Positions 52,601 through 64,000 of a stretch of DNA of 64,000 nucleotides are shown here, piece by piece; positions within the stretch are counted from its first letter, which is position 1; each line of letters opens with the position of its first letter. Below the pieces are notes generated by a model that ran no database searches, had not been told where the DNA came from, and saw only the letters and a program-made list of their open reading frames with translations. Source of the stretch: Neurospora tetraspora. Taxonomy: Eukaryota > Ascomycota > Sordariomycetes > Sordariales > Sordariaceae. Location: positions 3,501,001-3,565,000 of the forward strand of contig NW_026944389.1 of the NCBI RefSeq assembly GCF_033439725.1, written 5' to 3'. The position numbers and the translations under genes were made by a program.

Positions 52601-54648
52601 AAGAGGCGTTTACGGCTTGGTACGTTCACGCAACGCTACGATACCGATGATGACGATGACTTATGCATTTACACAGCCACAATATAGAATTATGCATCTT
52701 GACATTTTCATCCCTCCTTCAAAGATTCTTACCGTGTGCTAATAAAGTATCTGCAGCAGGTGGGTATGTAATTTGGCTTTTTCCGGAGGCCAACGCGGGT
52801 GAATATGGATAATTAACAAAACCACTTTATTCTACAGGCGGCATCCATTGGACCATCAACACGGCACCGGCCCCGGCTACCAGTCCTATAGCGAATACAT
52901 TGTGCATTATTCGGGACGGCATATCATTCGACGGACCATTTCCCGATCAAACGTGGCATTTGTCTCTCGGCAACGCATGCCCATCTGGCCGCATAGGGCG
53001 CTGCGTCCGGGGTTCGTCATAAGGTCCCATCTGTTTTCCAATTGACGATGGGGTTCTGCACAATTGTGGACTTCCTTCACCTCTTGCTCTTTATCTAACC
53101 CACGATTTCAAGCACATGCAGAATACTCAGTGGTGTCAGCAACTGCATGAAGGGTGTTGAGTGCCACTCGACTTGACATTCGCCGGTCTGACTGACTAAA
53201 TCCGAACGGCTGGAACCCTGGCCCTATATCTGCCTCCTAAGAAGGACAGGGCATGTTCATACCGCCGATTTTCAGGTACCGACGGCGGGGTACATGGAAT
53301 CAGGGGAACCCGATAGAAAGAGGCGAGCGGAAGGTGAGACCGTTGATTATCATTTCCATTTCTAGTCGTCCTGGCATGTTCCTCGTCCGAGATTGGCGGA
53401 TTGCTGTTGCGTTACATGTCCAGATTCATTTTTCCAAGACCTCGAGGGTACTGATCCCTTGCTTCAACATGTCTCTCATCGACTTGGCAGATGTATATAT
53501 AGCACAACTAACACATCCCTTGGTCAGGTACATACTCATTGTTTTCGAGCAATTCAAGCCGACATTTCAACCATCTTACATCCCGGTCTGCTTGACATAG
53601 AACCAACACATCTGATTTCAGTCTGTTGGGTCCAAGCCGGGGAATCAACAGCAGGACCTCGAAGTTGCGACCAGAAATACGAGATGGCATTCTCGGTTCC
53701 CACGTCTTCACTCTATTGAGGCTCTTTTTCCGTCCGGAAATCTGTGCTCATCCAGCTACTTTAGTCCCTGGTTCGGCGAATGTCACTACTCCTGCTGGGT
53801 TCCCATATTCCGGGTTACCCTCCCTCGGTCAACCGTTCCCCGCCGCCCCGATCCATGCCTTGGGGTCGCATTCCATTACAGCGGCAGGTCTCAAGATTTC
53901 CGGGAACAGTAGTTGCCACTCTTCAGTGGATCGAAACAAGTTCCTGATGTATAAATGCTGTCTCAAGGCTCGTCCATCGGAACCGAATCTTGGTACGGTA
54001 CCAGCATACACACGGCTGCCCGGTTTGAGGTGGAATAAAGTCAAAGTGTCATCCAGGCCTCTCACTATCCGTCACCTTCTTTTGTCCATATAATATCATT
54101 TGCCTACTTTCCGCCCAAGCAGTCACCTTTTCCCGCTTCATTTGGCTTTCTGGCGTCAGTCATCGGACCCAACAAGCTGTTTGCTTCTTCGGCTCAACAC
54201 AGGTGTCAAAAGAGGCAGCTCAGACCTAGCGTTGGCGGTTGGTTTCATCTTTTTCCATTTTCTGCGCAAGTATTTGGGACCATCTCAACGTTCTAAACCT
54301 CAACGGCTTAGCTTTCGATCCCAAGCAAGCATCATGAACAAGGTTGCCTCGCATCACCTGGTCTTTTAGTCCGAAGTTTTGGCTTTTCTTTTTTTCTTAA
54401 CAAGGGTGTATCCTAAAAAGCGACAACGACTTCCCATCCTCTTGGGTATAAAACCCTCCTCCCAATACCATCAAAATACGAAAAGTGGTTCTGGGGAGCA
54501 GATCATCACACCCGGACCTGACAGCGTCGATCACCATACCTTGATCCGTGCCCGCTATTTTAGGTGAGCCTCCTGCCGAGCTGCCCTCCCTGCGTTACGG
54601 ATCATCCCCAGCCAATACTTTATTCCCATTGCACAACATGTGCAACAA
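52601..54648. other. Long intergenic region without a supported gene
   Basis: The interval shows only overlapping short frames on both strands. A plus frame at 53626-54093 (155 codons) has no recognised motif and a comparable frame opposite it. TATAAAA at 54447-54453 could serve the small secreted protein gene if its leader is long or spliced. Confidence 0.4.
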
Positions 54649-54714
54649 CACGACACACGACACACAACACACGACACACGACACACGACACACGACACAC
54701 GACACACGACACAT
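54649..54714. repeat. Octanucleotide tandem repeat (CGACACAC)n
   Basis: Eight copies of an 8-bp CGACACAC unit, one of them altered to CAACACAC, run without gaps. They lie about 190 bp upstream of the small secreted protein ATG, in its promoter or leader. Such arrays vary in length between strains. Confidence 0.85.
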
Positions 54715-54897
54715 GCAACGCAGCCAGCCTCTCTCGTTCATCTACACTACCCCAACCCCTCAGTCCGTACCATCTAGAATTTTGGATACCCAGTACAACC
54801 CGTGTTTTTGATCGACGAGACTTAGACCTAACAACAATTGTAGCCAAATCAACTTCCTTACCAGCATTTATCCCTTTCTAAACGCACCGTCGTCAAA

Positions 54898-55314
54898 ATG
54901 AAGGCAAGTAATTCTCGTCTTGTACAACCTTATTTTCTGCCCCTTACCGCTTCCCTCACTCTCCCAATCCTCACTTCCCCCATTTACAACCTTCATCCTC
55001 ATCCCCCTTCGCACTCATCAGACAAATCAACAAACTAACTCTTCCCCCCTTTGCAAAAGACCTCCATCACCCTCATCACCCTCCTCAGCTTCTTCACCGC
55101 CGGCGCTATCGCCTTGCCTACTGCCCAACAGGCCACCGAGGGCCCCGCGACACCCAACGTCAACGCCGTCCAGGTCAACTACGGCAAGCCCAGGTGCCCC
55201 GACTCACGGCTCGACGCGCTTTGCATGGCCAGCAATGCCAATGCGTACTGCGACGCGCAGGGGTTCCATAATAACTTTATGAAGACTTGCAAGGCGTGCT
55301 TCTGTGAGCAATAA
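54898..55314 (+). CDS. Small cysteine-rich secreted protein (GC-AG intron)
   Basis: The only start that gives a signal peptide is ATG-AAG at 54898-54903, a six-base first exon. The intron 54904-55059 starts with GCAAGT and ends CAAAAG, a GC-AG intron with a CTAAC branch site 28 nt before its end. Exon 2 is 55060-55314. The product has 86 residues: the leader MKTSITLITLLSFFTAGAIA, a short pro-region, and a mature part with six cysteines (PRCPD, LCMAS, YCDAQ, TCKACFCEQ). Size and cysteine content suit a secreted effector-like or defence-like peptide, but no family is recognised. The nearest GT donor (54908) would put exon 2 in a frame without a signal peptide. Confidence 0.75.
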
Positions 55315-56711
55315 TGCAAGGGCTGTCTGGGCGTGGGAGGTGATGCGGTGTTGGTGGCAAGAGGTGAAGTGAAGAGGGGCGAGTGAGCAGCTGCTTGAGA
55401 AGTCTTCTTGGGGAGGGAGAAGGGGTAGCGTCATGAGATAAGACGGAGGGTTGGGCTGGAAGTGGAAGACGAAAGGTGGAAGCTGAGAGGATGTGAAGCC
55501 ACAGTGGTGACTGGAAATTCCAGCTTGGAAAGAGCCGATACCTGGAAGTGGAGGATTTTGTTTCGACGTCAACAAGAAAAGCGAGCTTCGGGGGTTTTTT
55601 TTTGGACAAGATGGACATCAACTACATACCTACCTACTACCTACTACATTAGAGGCAGAAATCCCGGGTTACAAGTCCAGTTGCGGATCAGCTGAATGGG
55701 TATCTTCCCTTATGTCCTTCAAGTGAAAAAGGCATGCTGTGTACGCTGCTGTGGATGTGACGAGATGTGGAAGTTCGTAAGTTACAATGTTACATTCAAT
55801 TACCGTTCCAGTTGCGTCCTAGGCTTCGTTCTGGTGAAATGGAAATACAGGGTACCAGCTCGACTTGGGTTGTCAGCTAGCGAGGGCTGAACGACGGGAA
55901 GGATGAATGTGGAGCAAATCAACAACTCACAAAACAAACTCCCATCGCTGATACTTCAAATCGTCTTGAATTGATCCACCGCGGCAATAGCAGATAGTCT
56001 GTGGAAGATGCAAGTGAAAAACCTCATCAAGTCATCCGCCCTCAAACAGGGCAGTTAGTGATCCCCACACGGTCCGCACTCGGACGCAGCCCGCGGAACC
56101 CACTATTGGGTTCCCCATAACAGCTGTAAATGGCACTTAGATACTGGGATACCTATTCCCAAAGCCATCTTATGCTCGTTATAGAGGTCTTCCCGTAACA
56201 AATCCACCGTTCTGGTGATAACATCGCGGCGCAGGTTTCCGGCTGACGTCTTGATGACAAATCTCTCCATCGACATTGATGACGATGCGGTCATTACAAG
56301 CGGTACAACGTTTCGGATGGATGAGAATATGTTGTGATTCAAGAGTCCAAAACATCGCATGCATGTTAACACAAGGGCGTGTGTTGATGGAGACGTAAAA
56401 CCCACCGAGCATTATTCCACTCTCGCCGAGTCGCCGTCACTACCCGAACCCACACCAGCGTTGAACCGTCCACGGGAATTGCTTCACCGGGAGAGGCGGG
56501 TCGACGTGGAGAACCCCAAGACAGTGGGTAAAGGATGAGTCATCTTCCCCAGTTCTTCGTGATCGACGTTATTTGTGGAGAGATGCTCATTGTTCGCCTC
56601 GCCAAGCCTGATAGAAATAAATACCAACATCCAGAACGAAAGAAGAGACAAAAGATTCTCAAAACTTGATCGCTTGTGTCCCAGATCATCTACCAAGAAC
56701 AAAACATCACC
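55315..56711. other. Intergenic region, nothing recognised
   Basis: No motif-supported gene was found. Short frames on both strands overlap. The last ~130 bp form an A-rich leader for the cyanamide hydratase-like gene. Confidence 0.4.
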
Positions 56712-57514
56712 ATGTGCCCCAACACCGATACCGTCGCCCTCCACGGCTGGACTGCCGTGCCTGTCGATGCCGATGCCATCTTCGAAGGGAAGCCGTACCT
56801 CAACGAGCCAACTCCCGTCTCTCTCTCTGATATCGCCTGGCCATCCGATGACCCCATTGTAGCCAAAGTCCAAGAATACGCCAAGGAGAAGCTTCCCATT
56901 GAGACCTACAACCACTCCATGCGCGTCTTCCACTGGGGTAAGCCATATTCTCTCCCATCGTCCAACATAAAACCGAGATGCTAACACCCCAAAAAGCAAC
57001 CATAATCGCCCGCCAACAATTCCCCACCTACGCCTCCTCCCTCTCCCCCTCCACCCTCGCCCTCACCTGCCTCCTCCACGACATCGGCACCACCCCCGCC
57101 GCCCGCGCCAGCACCCAACTCTCCTTCGAGTTCCAAGGCGGCTTCATCGCCCTTAACCTAATCCAGCACAAACTCGGCGGTGCGCAATCCCAAGCCGAAG
57201 CCGTCGCCGAGGCCATCATCCGCCACCAGGACCAGGGAACCGTGGGCACCATCACCTTTCTGGGGCAGCTGATCCAGCTGGCGACTGTCTATGATAACAT
57301 GAGCGAAATGCCGTATTTGGTGCACCCGCAAACGAGGGAGGAGGTCGCGAGGACGTGGAAGAGGTGTGGATGGTCCAGGTGTTTTAGTAAGGCGCTGAGA
57401 GCCGAGCTTGAGGAGAAGCCGTGGGCGCATACGACGCATTTGGGCAGTGAGAAGTTTCCGAACGGGGTTAGGTTTAATAAGTTGATGGAGGAGTATGATG
57501 CTTGGACAGAATGA
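56712..57514 (+). CDS. Cyanamide hydratase-like HD-domain protein (DDI2/CAH type)
   Basis: Exons 56712-56937 and 56997-57514 give 247 residues. The GTAAGC donor, GCTAAC branch and AAAAG acceptor fit, and the frame closes. The HD metal ligands are in YNHSMRVFHWG (His, near residue 67) and CLLHDIGTTPAAR (His-Asp, near 103), with a later QLATVYDNMSE (Asp). FEFQGGFIALNLIQHKLGG and IIRHQDQGTVGTITFLGQLI match the cyanamide hydratase group, which hydrates cyanamide to urea with a zinc ion in the cytosol. Yeast DDI2/DDI3 and Myrothecium Cah are the reference members. The ATG at 56712 was chosen over 56676 because family members start close to this point and its CACCATG context is better. Confidence 0.85.
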
Positions 57515-57647
57515 TTGGGGGTTGTAGGGAGAGGTAGAGAGTAGAGACTGTGTGTCTCTTTGAGCTTGTGGGGGGGAGGGGGGGTCGTCGATCATCTTTT
57601 GACAAGAGTACTGGAAATGATCACCTGCGCACCAGTAACATCGGCGT

Positions 57648-57905
57648 TAGTAATTATTCCTCCGACCTTGCCCTGATATGTTCTTTCCTCTTCTTCCGAA
57701 TCCTCTACCTCGGGTCTGGCCAGTAGTATTAGTATGGGAGCTACTAGCATTAGTAGAAAGATTATTAGCGGCACCGTAATTGACCTTAGTAATCTTCCGA
57801 CTTCTATCGAGTAGCTCCCACACCAATACCACTAGTTAGACCCGAGGTAGAGGATTCAGAAGAGGAGGAAAGAATGTATTGGGATAAGGTCAGAATTGGG
57901 ATTAA
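57648..57905. repeat. Inverted duplication with transition differences, at the edge of the RIP block
   Basis: About 65 bp at 57648-57713, read on the minus strand, matches 57840-57905 on the plus strand (CCCGAGGTAGAGGATTC in both, then about 45 bp of similar sequence). Nearly all differences are C/T or G/A transitions, as RIP would leave in a duplicated segment. The minus strand here also encodes a basic, Gly/Arg-rich stretch (TRGRGFGRRGKN) reminiscent of a retroelement Gag nucleic-acid-binding tail. This marks the left boundary of the transposon-rich block. Confidence 0.6.
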
Positions 57906-60900
57906 TATTAGTCTAGTCTAGTATTTGACCCGTACTAATACTAGACCTCTAGTATTAGTAATAGACCCGTACTAATACTAATTAGTACTCTAGTATTTAG
58001 TACGTACTAGAGTATTTTTGTAACAGGAACAGTACGGTTAACATAGGTGCTGGTCGTATAGTTTAATTGAGGTTTTATGAAGAAAGAGAGTTCTGTCTGA
58101 GAGGCGGCTCTACCGGAGATGCGAGGTTTTGATAGGGGCTACATAGGCATAACCACAGCGCCTCATAACAACTCTAATCGATAACTAGAGCGCTATAGCC
58201 CAGGCTTTAGCCCTATAATATTACCCCCCTCCTCCCTCCTCTTGCCCCTCTATGCGTTCGTTCTTTCTATTTTGACCGACGTAGGTAGTAGGTAGCGGCG
58301 TACGTATATACGCACTTCTAGAATTATATATAAAAACTCCTCCTCCAACTTCTTTTCCCTTTCTCTCTCTTTTCCTCTTTTTTCTCTAGCTGTCGTTTAA
58401 ATTATTAAAGTAAGTATTACTATCTCCTATCTAATTATTCGCCTACCCTTCTTAATTAAAATAAATACTTCGTTTAATTTCGTCCGAACTATCCCTATCC
58501 CCGTCCCTATTTTAATTATTTGAGAACGAAGGCCTATTTTCGCCGTTTTCGTACAATTCCTAATCCTCTTCCTAAGAAACCGCCGCCCATCGTAAGTATA
58601 TTAAAAACTTTATCGCTACTCCTAAGAAACTTAAATTTATTAAATTTAAATATCTATTAATAAATCTTCTTTATTATTCTTAGTTTAAGAAATCATTACT
58701 AATTTTATTTATTCTTTAGGCGGATTGTGAATTCTCTACGGTCCTACATATTTTATATTTAAATATCCTATACGAGTATTATATTAAATTTAGAAATTAA
58801 TCGTATATAGTTTACCATAATAATAGTAAGTAGTGCGATTGGGCCTTATTTCTAATTTAAAGGTTCGTCGCGATCTAAGAAGCGGCGACCTTTAATAAAA
58901 AAAAACGAAAATTTTTAGATACGTCCGTAGAATTATAATAATTTAATATTATATGCCAAACTACATAAAGATAGCGCTATTTCCTTATAAATTTCTTTTA
59001 TTTTGTTTATTTTAATAAAATAAATTTCAGTTAATTAAAACTTTTAAATAGGAATATAGCCACTTTCTTTCGGCCTCCGGTAACGTCGTTACCGTTCTTC
59101 TAACCTCCGCCGCTCTTACTATTCTAACCGCTCCCCCGACCCCCGCCCTCCCTTTTAGGGAGTTTACTATAATAGAGTTGGTAGCCCGTTTCGAATTATT
59201 TAAGAAGCGCTTGGAAATTATAGAGATTAGGAATAATTAAAAATATAAAATATTAAAAAAGAATTAGAGAAATTTAGAATTAATATTTATTACCTTCCCT
59301 TTTTTTTCCTTTATTGCTATCTTTATTACTTCGTATATTCCGTACTAAAATATTCGATTAACCTATTATTAATATCGGCTAGGCTATATTTCGCTTTAAA
59401 ACGGTTTAAGGCCATTATATTAATAAATTATTTTAGTAGCTCCTAAAATTATTATATTTCATTAATTTAATTAATTAAAATTATGTTGCAACTTTTTTTA
59501 ATCGTATAGTAAAGGTTTTTATTTATATAGTATTCTTTCTCCTTATTTATTATAATAGTTAGCAATTGACAGTCGGTAGTGATTTAATTTAATAAAGGGT
59601 CCTTACGAACCTTCTTAAATAGATTTATATAGAATTTATTAAAGACCTTTAATAAAAAGTCGGAGAATTCTATTACGAAAGGGCTAAGAATTTTAAATAC
59701 TATATATTTTATATAAATTTAATCGAATTTCTTTTTAGGGTACATTATAATAAAATTCTTAAAACTTAACTAAATTTTATTCCCTATTTTAAAAACTTCA
59801 ATTAATTACCTTTTATAATTAGTAAAATACTTTTACTTTTATGTAGAAATTACTATAATTATTTAATATAAATCTATAATTTATTATAGTATTATAATAA
59901 AATCCTCGGTTTTTACTTATAGGTTCTTAAGATTTGCTTTTGCTAGGGGAATTACTACGGCTATTAGGGATTGCGGATAATAATTATAAGTAATAAAAAT
60001 AGAAATATATTAATAGAAATATTAATTCGGCTATTAATTACTAATTATATTATTAGGTACTAACAATCCTAATTATTTTAGGCGTAATTAACAAATTCTT
60101 TTTAAAAAGGCTTATACTTCTTAATTTATTCTTTTAGGACTACCATCAGTTTAAGAGTAAAAAGTAATACTAAAAAATTAATTAATATTTAGTAAATTAT
60201 AGAAATACTTCTAAAATTAATTAGTTTCATCAATACCCCTATTACTAACGATAGATTGTAACTACTTATAATATTATACAAAATATTTAAAGAAAGCTTC
60301 CACTATTACTTTTACCTCGATAGTAGGTATTAGTTCTAAAATTATTAATTTATTAAATTTATTTTCAATAACGAAGAGGTTAACGCAACCTCTTATAGGA
60401 AGGAAATTAATAATAAAATTTATTTAAATATCTTTAAAGAATTAATTTAAGATGGGAAAGGGTTTTAATAGCTTTTTTTTTTTAATTTTTCTAATACTTT
60501 ACTTTACTAGAAATATTATAATCAACTAAGAATCGACGGATATAAATACTTATTAACAATTAATAGAAATCTTTATTTATAGCGTAAATAGTACCTTCTT
60601 TTCTAGGGTACCTAAAAACTTTCGAATTATATACTTCTTAAATAATACAGGTACGGAAAACGTTCTTTTTAGCGTTTTTTAGGGATATATATAAAGTTAT
60701 AATTTTAATAATAACGGAGGCTTTTAGAATTTACATACGGCCTTTATAGTATAATTTACTAAGTTTATCGATAGTATATTCATTAAATTGAATTTTTAGG
60801 CCTTGTGCGGAAATTAAGAGGGTCTTATTTTTATTAATAATAATTTAACTGACTACTTAATAGATTTCGTTTTCTTAAAAGACTTTTTCGAAGAATTATT

Positions 60901-61179
60901 ATAAATTTAAATTTTTAAATATTTTCATACCTTCTCCCGCTATAATAGAAGAAGTAATTATGCGAATATAATTTTTGAAAGCGGATTAGGGAATTAACTA
61001 TATTTCCTTAGTTTTTACATCCTCTTCGTTGGAGCAGTCTTAGTCCCAATAGAATAGAATATTAAAAATTATAATAAATTTCCCCGGGCGGTAGAAGATT
61101 TCGAAATTAAATTATAAGAGACATTTAGCCTATCGCGCTTACTATTTAGAAAAGTTTTACCTCTTTATAAATTATTTAA

Positions 61180-62400
61180 AATTGTAATAATTAGTAACCA
61201 TAACGAATTTTTTATAACTCTTGAATTCTATAGATTATTCCTTTATATACTTAATAATTACGAGTATTTCCTTATTGTAAATAGGGTAATTGCGCTCGGC
61301 AAGGGTAAACTTTTAGGAATAATCAATAACCGCTATCTTTTACCTATCCTTCTTTTAGATAAGGATATTATTAAAATTATACCCGTTATAATCTACTTCT
61401 AAAAAATAAATAAATTAGAATTCTATTGGATAAGAATCGGGGCTTTAATAAATAATTCTTTTAATTTTTTAAAAATTACGTCCTATTATTCGGTTTATTT
61501 AAAGGGGACTCCTTTATTTATAAAGGCTATTAATAGTTCTATAATTGAAAAGAAATTCTTAACGAATATCTGATAATAATTAATAAATTTAAAGAAGCTT
61601 CGTACCCTTTTTTAAAACGTAAGTATTTTCTATTCAATAATTACTTTAATCTTCTCTAGGTCCGTTTAAATATTAATTCTTATAATAATAATAAAATTTA
61701 AATATTCAATATTCGTTACTACAAATTTAAATTTTTTAGGGTTTAAATGGAATTTAGCCATAGTTATACGTTTAATTACTTTACGTACCTTAATTAAATA
61801 GTTTACCTTAGAATTTAATAAAACAATTAGTATATTATCTATATATATTAAATTAAAATTATTGAAGTAATTTCTTAAAATATTATTAATATATTATTAA
61901 AACGTCGCCAGTGCTTTTAATAGTCTAAAAAGTATAACTAATTATTTAAATAATTTATATTGAATTCGAAATACCGTTTTCTTTTCCTTTCCTTCGGCTA
62001 TATTGATTGTATAGAACGTTTATATAATATTTATTTTGGTAAGCTATTTCGCTTTAATAATAACTTTAAAATTTTTTTTAATTAAGTGTAATAGGTACTA
62101 ATCTAGTTTAATAATAATATTAAGAGTTTTATAATTGTAATAGAACCGAAGACCTCTTTCCGGCTTCCTAATAAAGAGAATTAGCGTAGCGGTAATTAAA
62201 TTATTAATACGAATAAAACCTTTATTAAAAAGATTTTTAAGGGTTTTATTTAATATTAAAAGTTCTTTTCGTAATATATTATAAAAATAATTATAGGGGA
62301 GAGGTAGCTCCTTATTATTTTTATTTCTCTTAAATTCGATTTTGTAGTCGATGCTTAGGCGGTTAGGATTAATTTTATTAACCTTTTTTTACTTTTAAAC
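61180..62400 (-). pseudogene. Ty3/gypsy Pol relic: reverse transcriptase and RNase H
   Basis: Read on the minus strand with stops ignored, the order of gypsy Pol motifs is clear. RT starts with KELPLPYNYFYNI and GFIRINNLITATLILFIRKP, then ERGLRFYYNYKTLN. It continues with the catalytic region YIDNIL at 61845-61831, where the family has Y-x-DD; GAT to AAT is a C-to-T type change that destroys the site. HLNPKKFKFVVTNIEYLNFI follows, then RNase H-like sequence toward 61200. Many in-frame TAA/TAG codons occur where the family has Gln or Trp. The integrase should lie between about 59.7 and 61.1 kb but is too degraded to delimit by eye. The element is dead. Confidence 0.8.
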
Positions 62401-63201
62401 GAATAAGTAATTATATATTTTTATAGGGATTATCTTTCGTAATTCTTTATTTATTATACCAACCTTAGGTTTGAAGGCTTTTTCGAGATTTTGTAAATTT
62501 ATTACGAATATTATTAATTCCGCGGTTTACTAGACGTTCTGTTTCTTAATTTTATTTATTATAACTACGAACGTGGTTATTAAATAGTATATTATTTCCC
62601 TAAACTTTTAGCCTTTAGGGAGAAATTTTTTATGGAATATTTTATGTGCGGAATTTAATAATTAATTACTCCGTATTAGAGTTTATATTTATAAGTGATA
62701 GAATAGGCTTTTATCGCAATTAATTATAATTTCCTTAGAATAATACGGAATTTTAATTTAGGGATTACATAAGTATAAACAATAAATTTATACTTATAGA
62801 TATTTACCTTAAAATAAATAATCCCTTTAATTTCTACCCCTTCTATTTTTATTAAGGCTTTTCGCATTTATTTTTTTAAGTATAGGTATAATAGGAATTT
62901 TTAGCTTTTTAATAATATTTTTATTAATTATAGTATAGTATTAGTAACTTTTATTAACGAAGGTATAGAAACGATTTTCGTTATTGATAGCGATAGATAT
63001 TTTAATAATATTTATTTTTATAAATCTTAGAAAGTTCTTAACTCCCGCTTTTTTACTTAGTACTTTAAAATATTCTTTTATTCAACTTTATAAAGGAACT
63101 ATTCTTTTTCCAATTCTTTAAAAGAAGAATATTAATTATTATTTTCTAATACAAATTCTACTTTAAGTTTAATTTTAATCGATTTAATACTAATAGGAGG
63201 A

Positions 63202-63281
63202 TGTTATACTAGTTAATATATATAATTATTAACTATATATTTATTAGTTCCGTAATAGAAATAGAGATTTAATGTACAACA
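63202..63281. repeat. Short TG...CA-bounded segment preceded by a purine tract
   Basis: TGTTATAC at 63202 and GTACAACA ending 63281 are inverted copies with one transition, and AATAGGAGGA precedes the left end like a polypurine tract. It could be a very short LTR or solo fragment of a second retroelement in plus orientation. RIP makes this uncertain. Confidence 0.25.
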
Positions 63282-64000
63282 TTTATTTCTTTCGTCCTAA
63301 GAGATCTATTTAGTACGTTTAACGTCCTTATTACTAGGGTTACCCTTTATTTTAATATAGCCTATCATAATATTACTATTCATATTTTTAAGGTATTTAA
63401 GGGTAGGGGTAAGGTTGCGCCGGGAAAGGGAATTCTAACGACAACCATTATATTTTTTATTATTGCCCCCAATATTACGGAAGCTTTTATTAGCTTCAAA
63501 TTTCTACGTAATATTTTTTAACTATTCAATGTAAAGGTTGTAGGTTTTGGGTATACGGATTGAAATTAATTAATTATAGAGAGCGTTAAATATAGAAGTT
63601 TCTAATTAGACTAACTTAGAATTATTTTTTTTAAGTAAAGCCTTTAATTTTCGTAAAGTCTTTTTCGAATATAGGGAATTAATCCAATAGGGATTAGTTT
63701 TTTCTTTATTATATAGTGCGTAAACGGGTTAGGGCTAGTCTTTTTTCGTTTTTATTACCGAAGATTAATTCGAAATAATCGAAGAAATGTTTAGGTTTAT
63801 AAATACCGTTAATACGGCTATAATGTTAGAAAGCCTTTACTTTAATTATTTTACTTGTTAGGAGAGCGTTTAATAATATTACTTAATTAAATTTATTATT
63901 AATAATAATTCCCGCCGATTTCTCTTCTTTATGTATAAGGCGTAGTCGAATAATATAAAAATTAAACGTAAAGGGGGTTTTATCCTACTTTAGCTAATAG

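Larger units (their letters stand above)
58019..64000 (-). mobile_element. RIP-degraded LTR retrotransposon block
   Basis: From about 57.9 kb to the window end the DNA is extremely A+T rich. CpA and TpG are rare, TpA abundant, and CpG-containing words persist, the dinucleotide pattern left by RIP. The left boundary of the element may be the LTR-like TGTAACAG at 58019. A TATA-like ATATATAAAAA near 58327 followed by a T/C-rich tract would suit an LTR. A gypsy Pol runs on the minus strand (separate entry). The right end lies outside the window, so the 5' LTR and most of Gag are not seen. At 59140-59280 the plus strand instead shows a helix-forming charged stretch (ELVARFELFKKRLE), suggesting that two elements are nested or joined. 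Confidence 0.85.

Noticed and set aside
53626-54093. 155-codon plus-strand frame in the long gap after the permease
   Set aside because: No motif, no signal peptide, and an overlapping minus frame; insufficient evidence for a gene.
1-64000. CRISPR arrays, bacterial operons or prophage signals
   Set aside because: The window is eukaryotic: spliced genes, intron-containing tRNAs and LTR elements; no direct-repeat/spacer array was seen.

Overview
The window looks like chromosomal DNA of a filamentous ascomycete, most likely a Sordariomycete close to the Sordariales. The evidence is short introns with GT(A/G)NGT donors and GCTAAC/CTAAC branch sites, tRNA genes with 15-18 nt introns (the tRNA-Phe looks Neurospora-like), dispersed intron-rich genes without operons, and a terminal block that is extremely A+T rich with TpA in place of CpA/TpG, as left by repeat-induced point mutation (RIP).

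Layout. 0-5 kb is a gene graveyard: a fragment of an NLR-type nucleoside phosphorylase domain, a Ty3/gypsy RNase H/integrase fragment joined to the broken end of a GT2-family glycosyltransferase, a divergent broken GT69 (CMT1-type) glycosyltransferase, and a palindrome built of telomere-like hexamers. 5-20 kb holds ordinary genes: a sedoheptulose/fructose bisphosphatase, a tRNA-like gene, an Ecp2/Hce2-type secreted protein with a shifted signal-peptide frame, a mitochondrial AFG1-type ATPase, a DUF1295 membrane protein, a secreted M28 aminopeptidase and a phospholipase D-superfamily protein. 20-35 kb holds a DUF3632 gene, a 0.6-kb TIR element, a MYND-finger gene, a CALB-like lipase, three intron-containing tRNAs (Ala, Phe, Arg), a fold-back repeat, a sulfite oxidase-like molybdoenzyme and an intact GT69 gene. 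36-57.5 kb holds a large DDX60-like helicase, a CAP/PR-1 secreted protein, an HDDC2-like 5'-nucleotidase, a disordered conserved protein, an amino acid permease, a small cysteine-rich secreted protein using a GC-AG intron, and a cyanamide hydratase-like HD protein. 57.6-64 kb is RIP-degraded retrotransposon DNA with a minus-strand gypsy Pol.

The strongest cross-gene signal is that four separate genes (GT2 pseudogene, DUF3632, MYND gene, sulfite oxidase-like gene) are each interrupted by one in-frame TAG, reading frame otherwise intact on both sides at that point. In each case TGG (Trp) would restore the codon by one A-to-G change, and in each the next base is G. This is the pattern expected of sexual-stage A-to-I mRNA editing sites known from Fusarium and Neurospora (UAG to UGG), or alternatively of isolated RIP-type TpG-to-TpA mutations. 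Only RNA data can separate these.

The genes do not form one pathway. Recurrent themes are secreted proteins (aminopeptidase, lipase, CAP, Hce2, small Cys-rich protein), surface-glycan glycosyltransferases (two decayed, one intact) and two HD-domain hydrolases. Exon coordinates were derived by eye from splice signals and frame closure; all product names rest on remembered family motifs, not on database searches.
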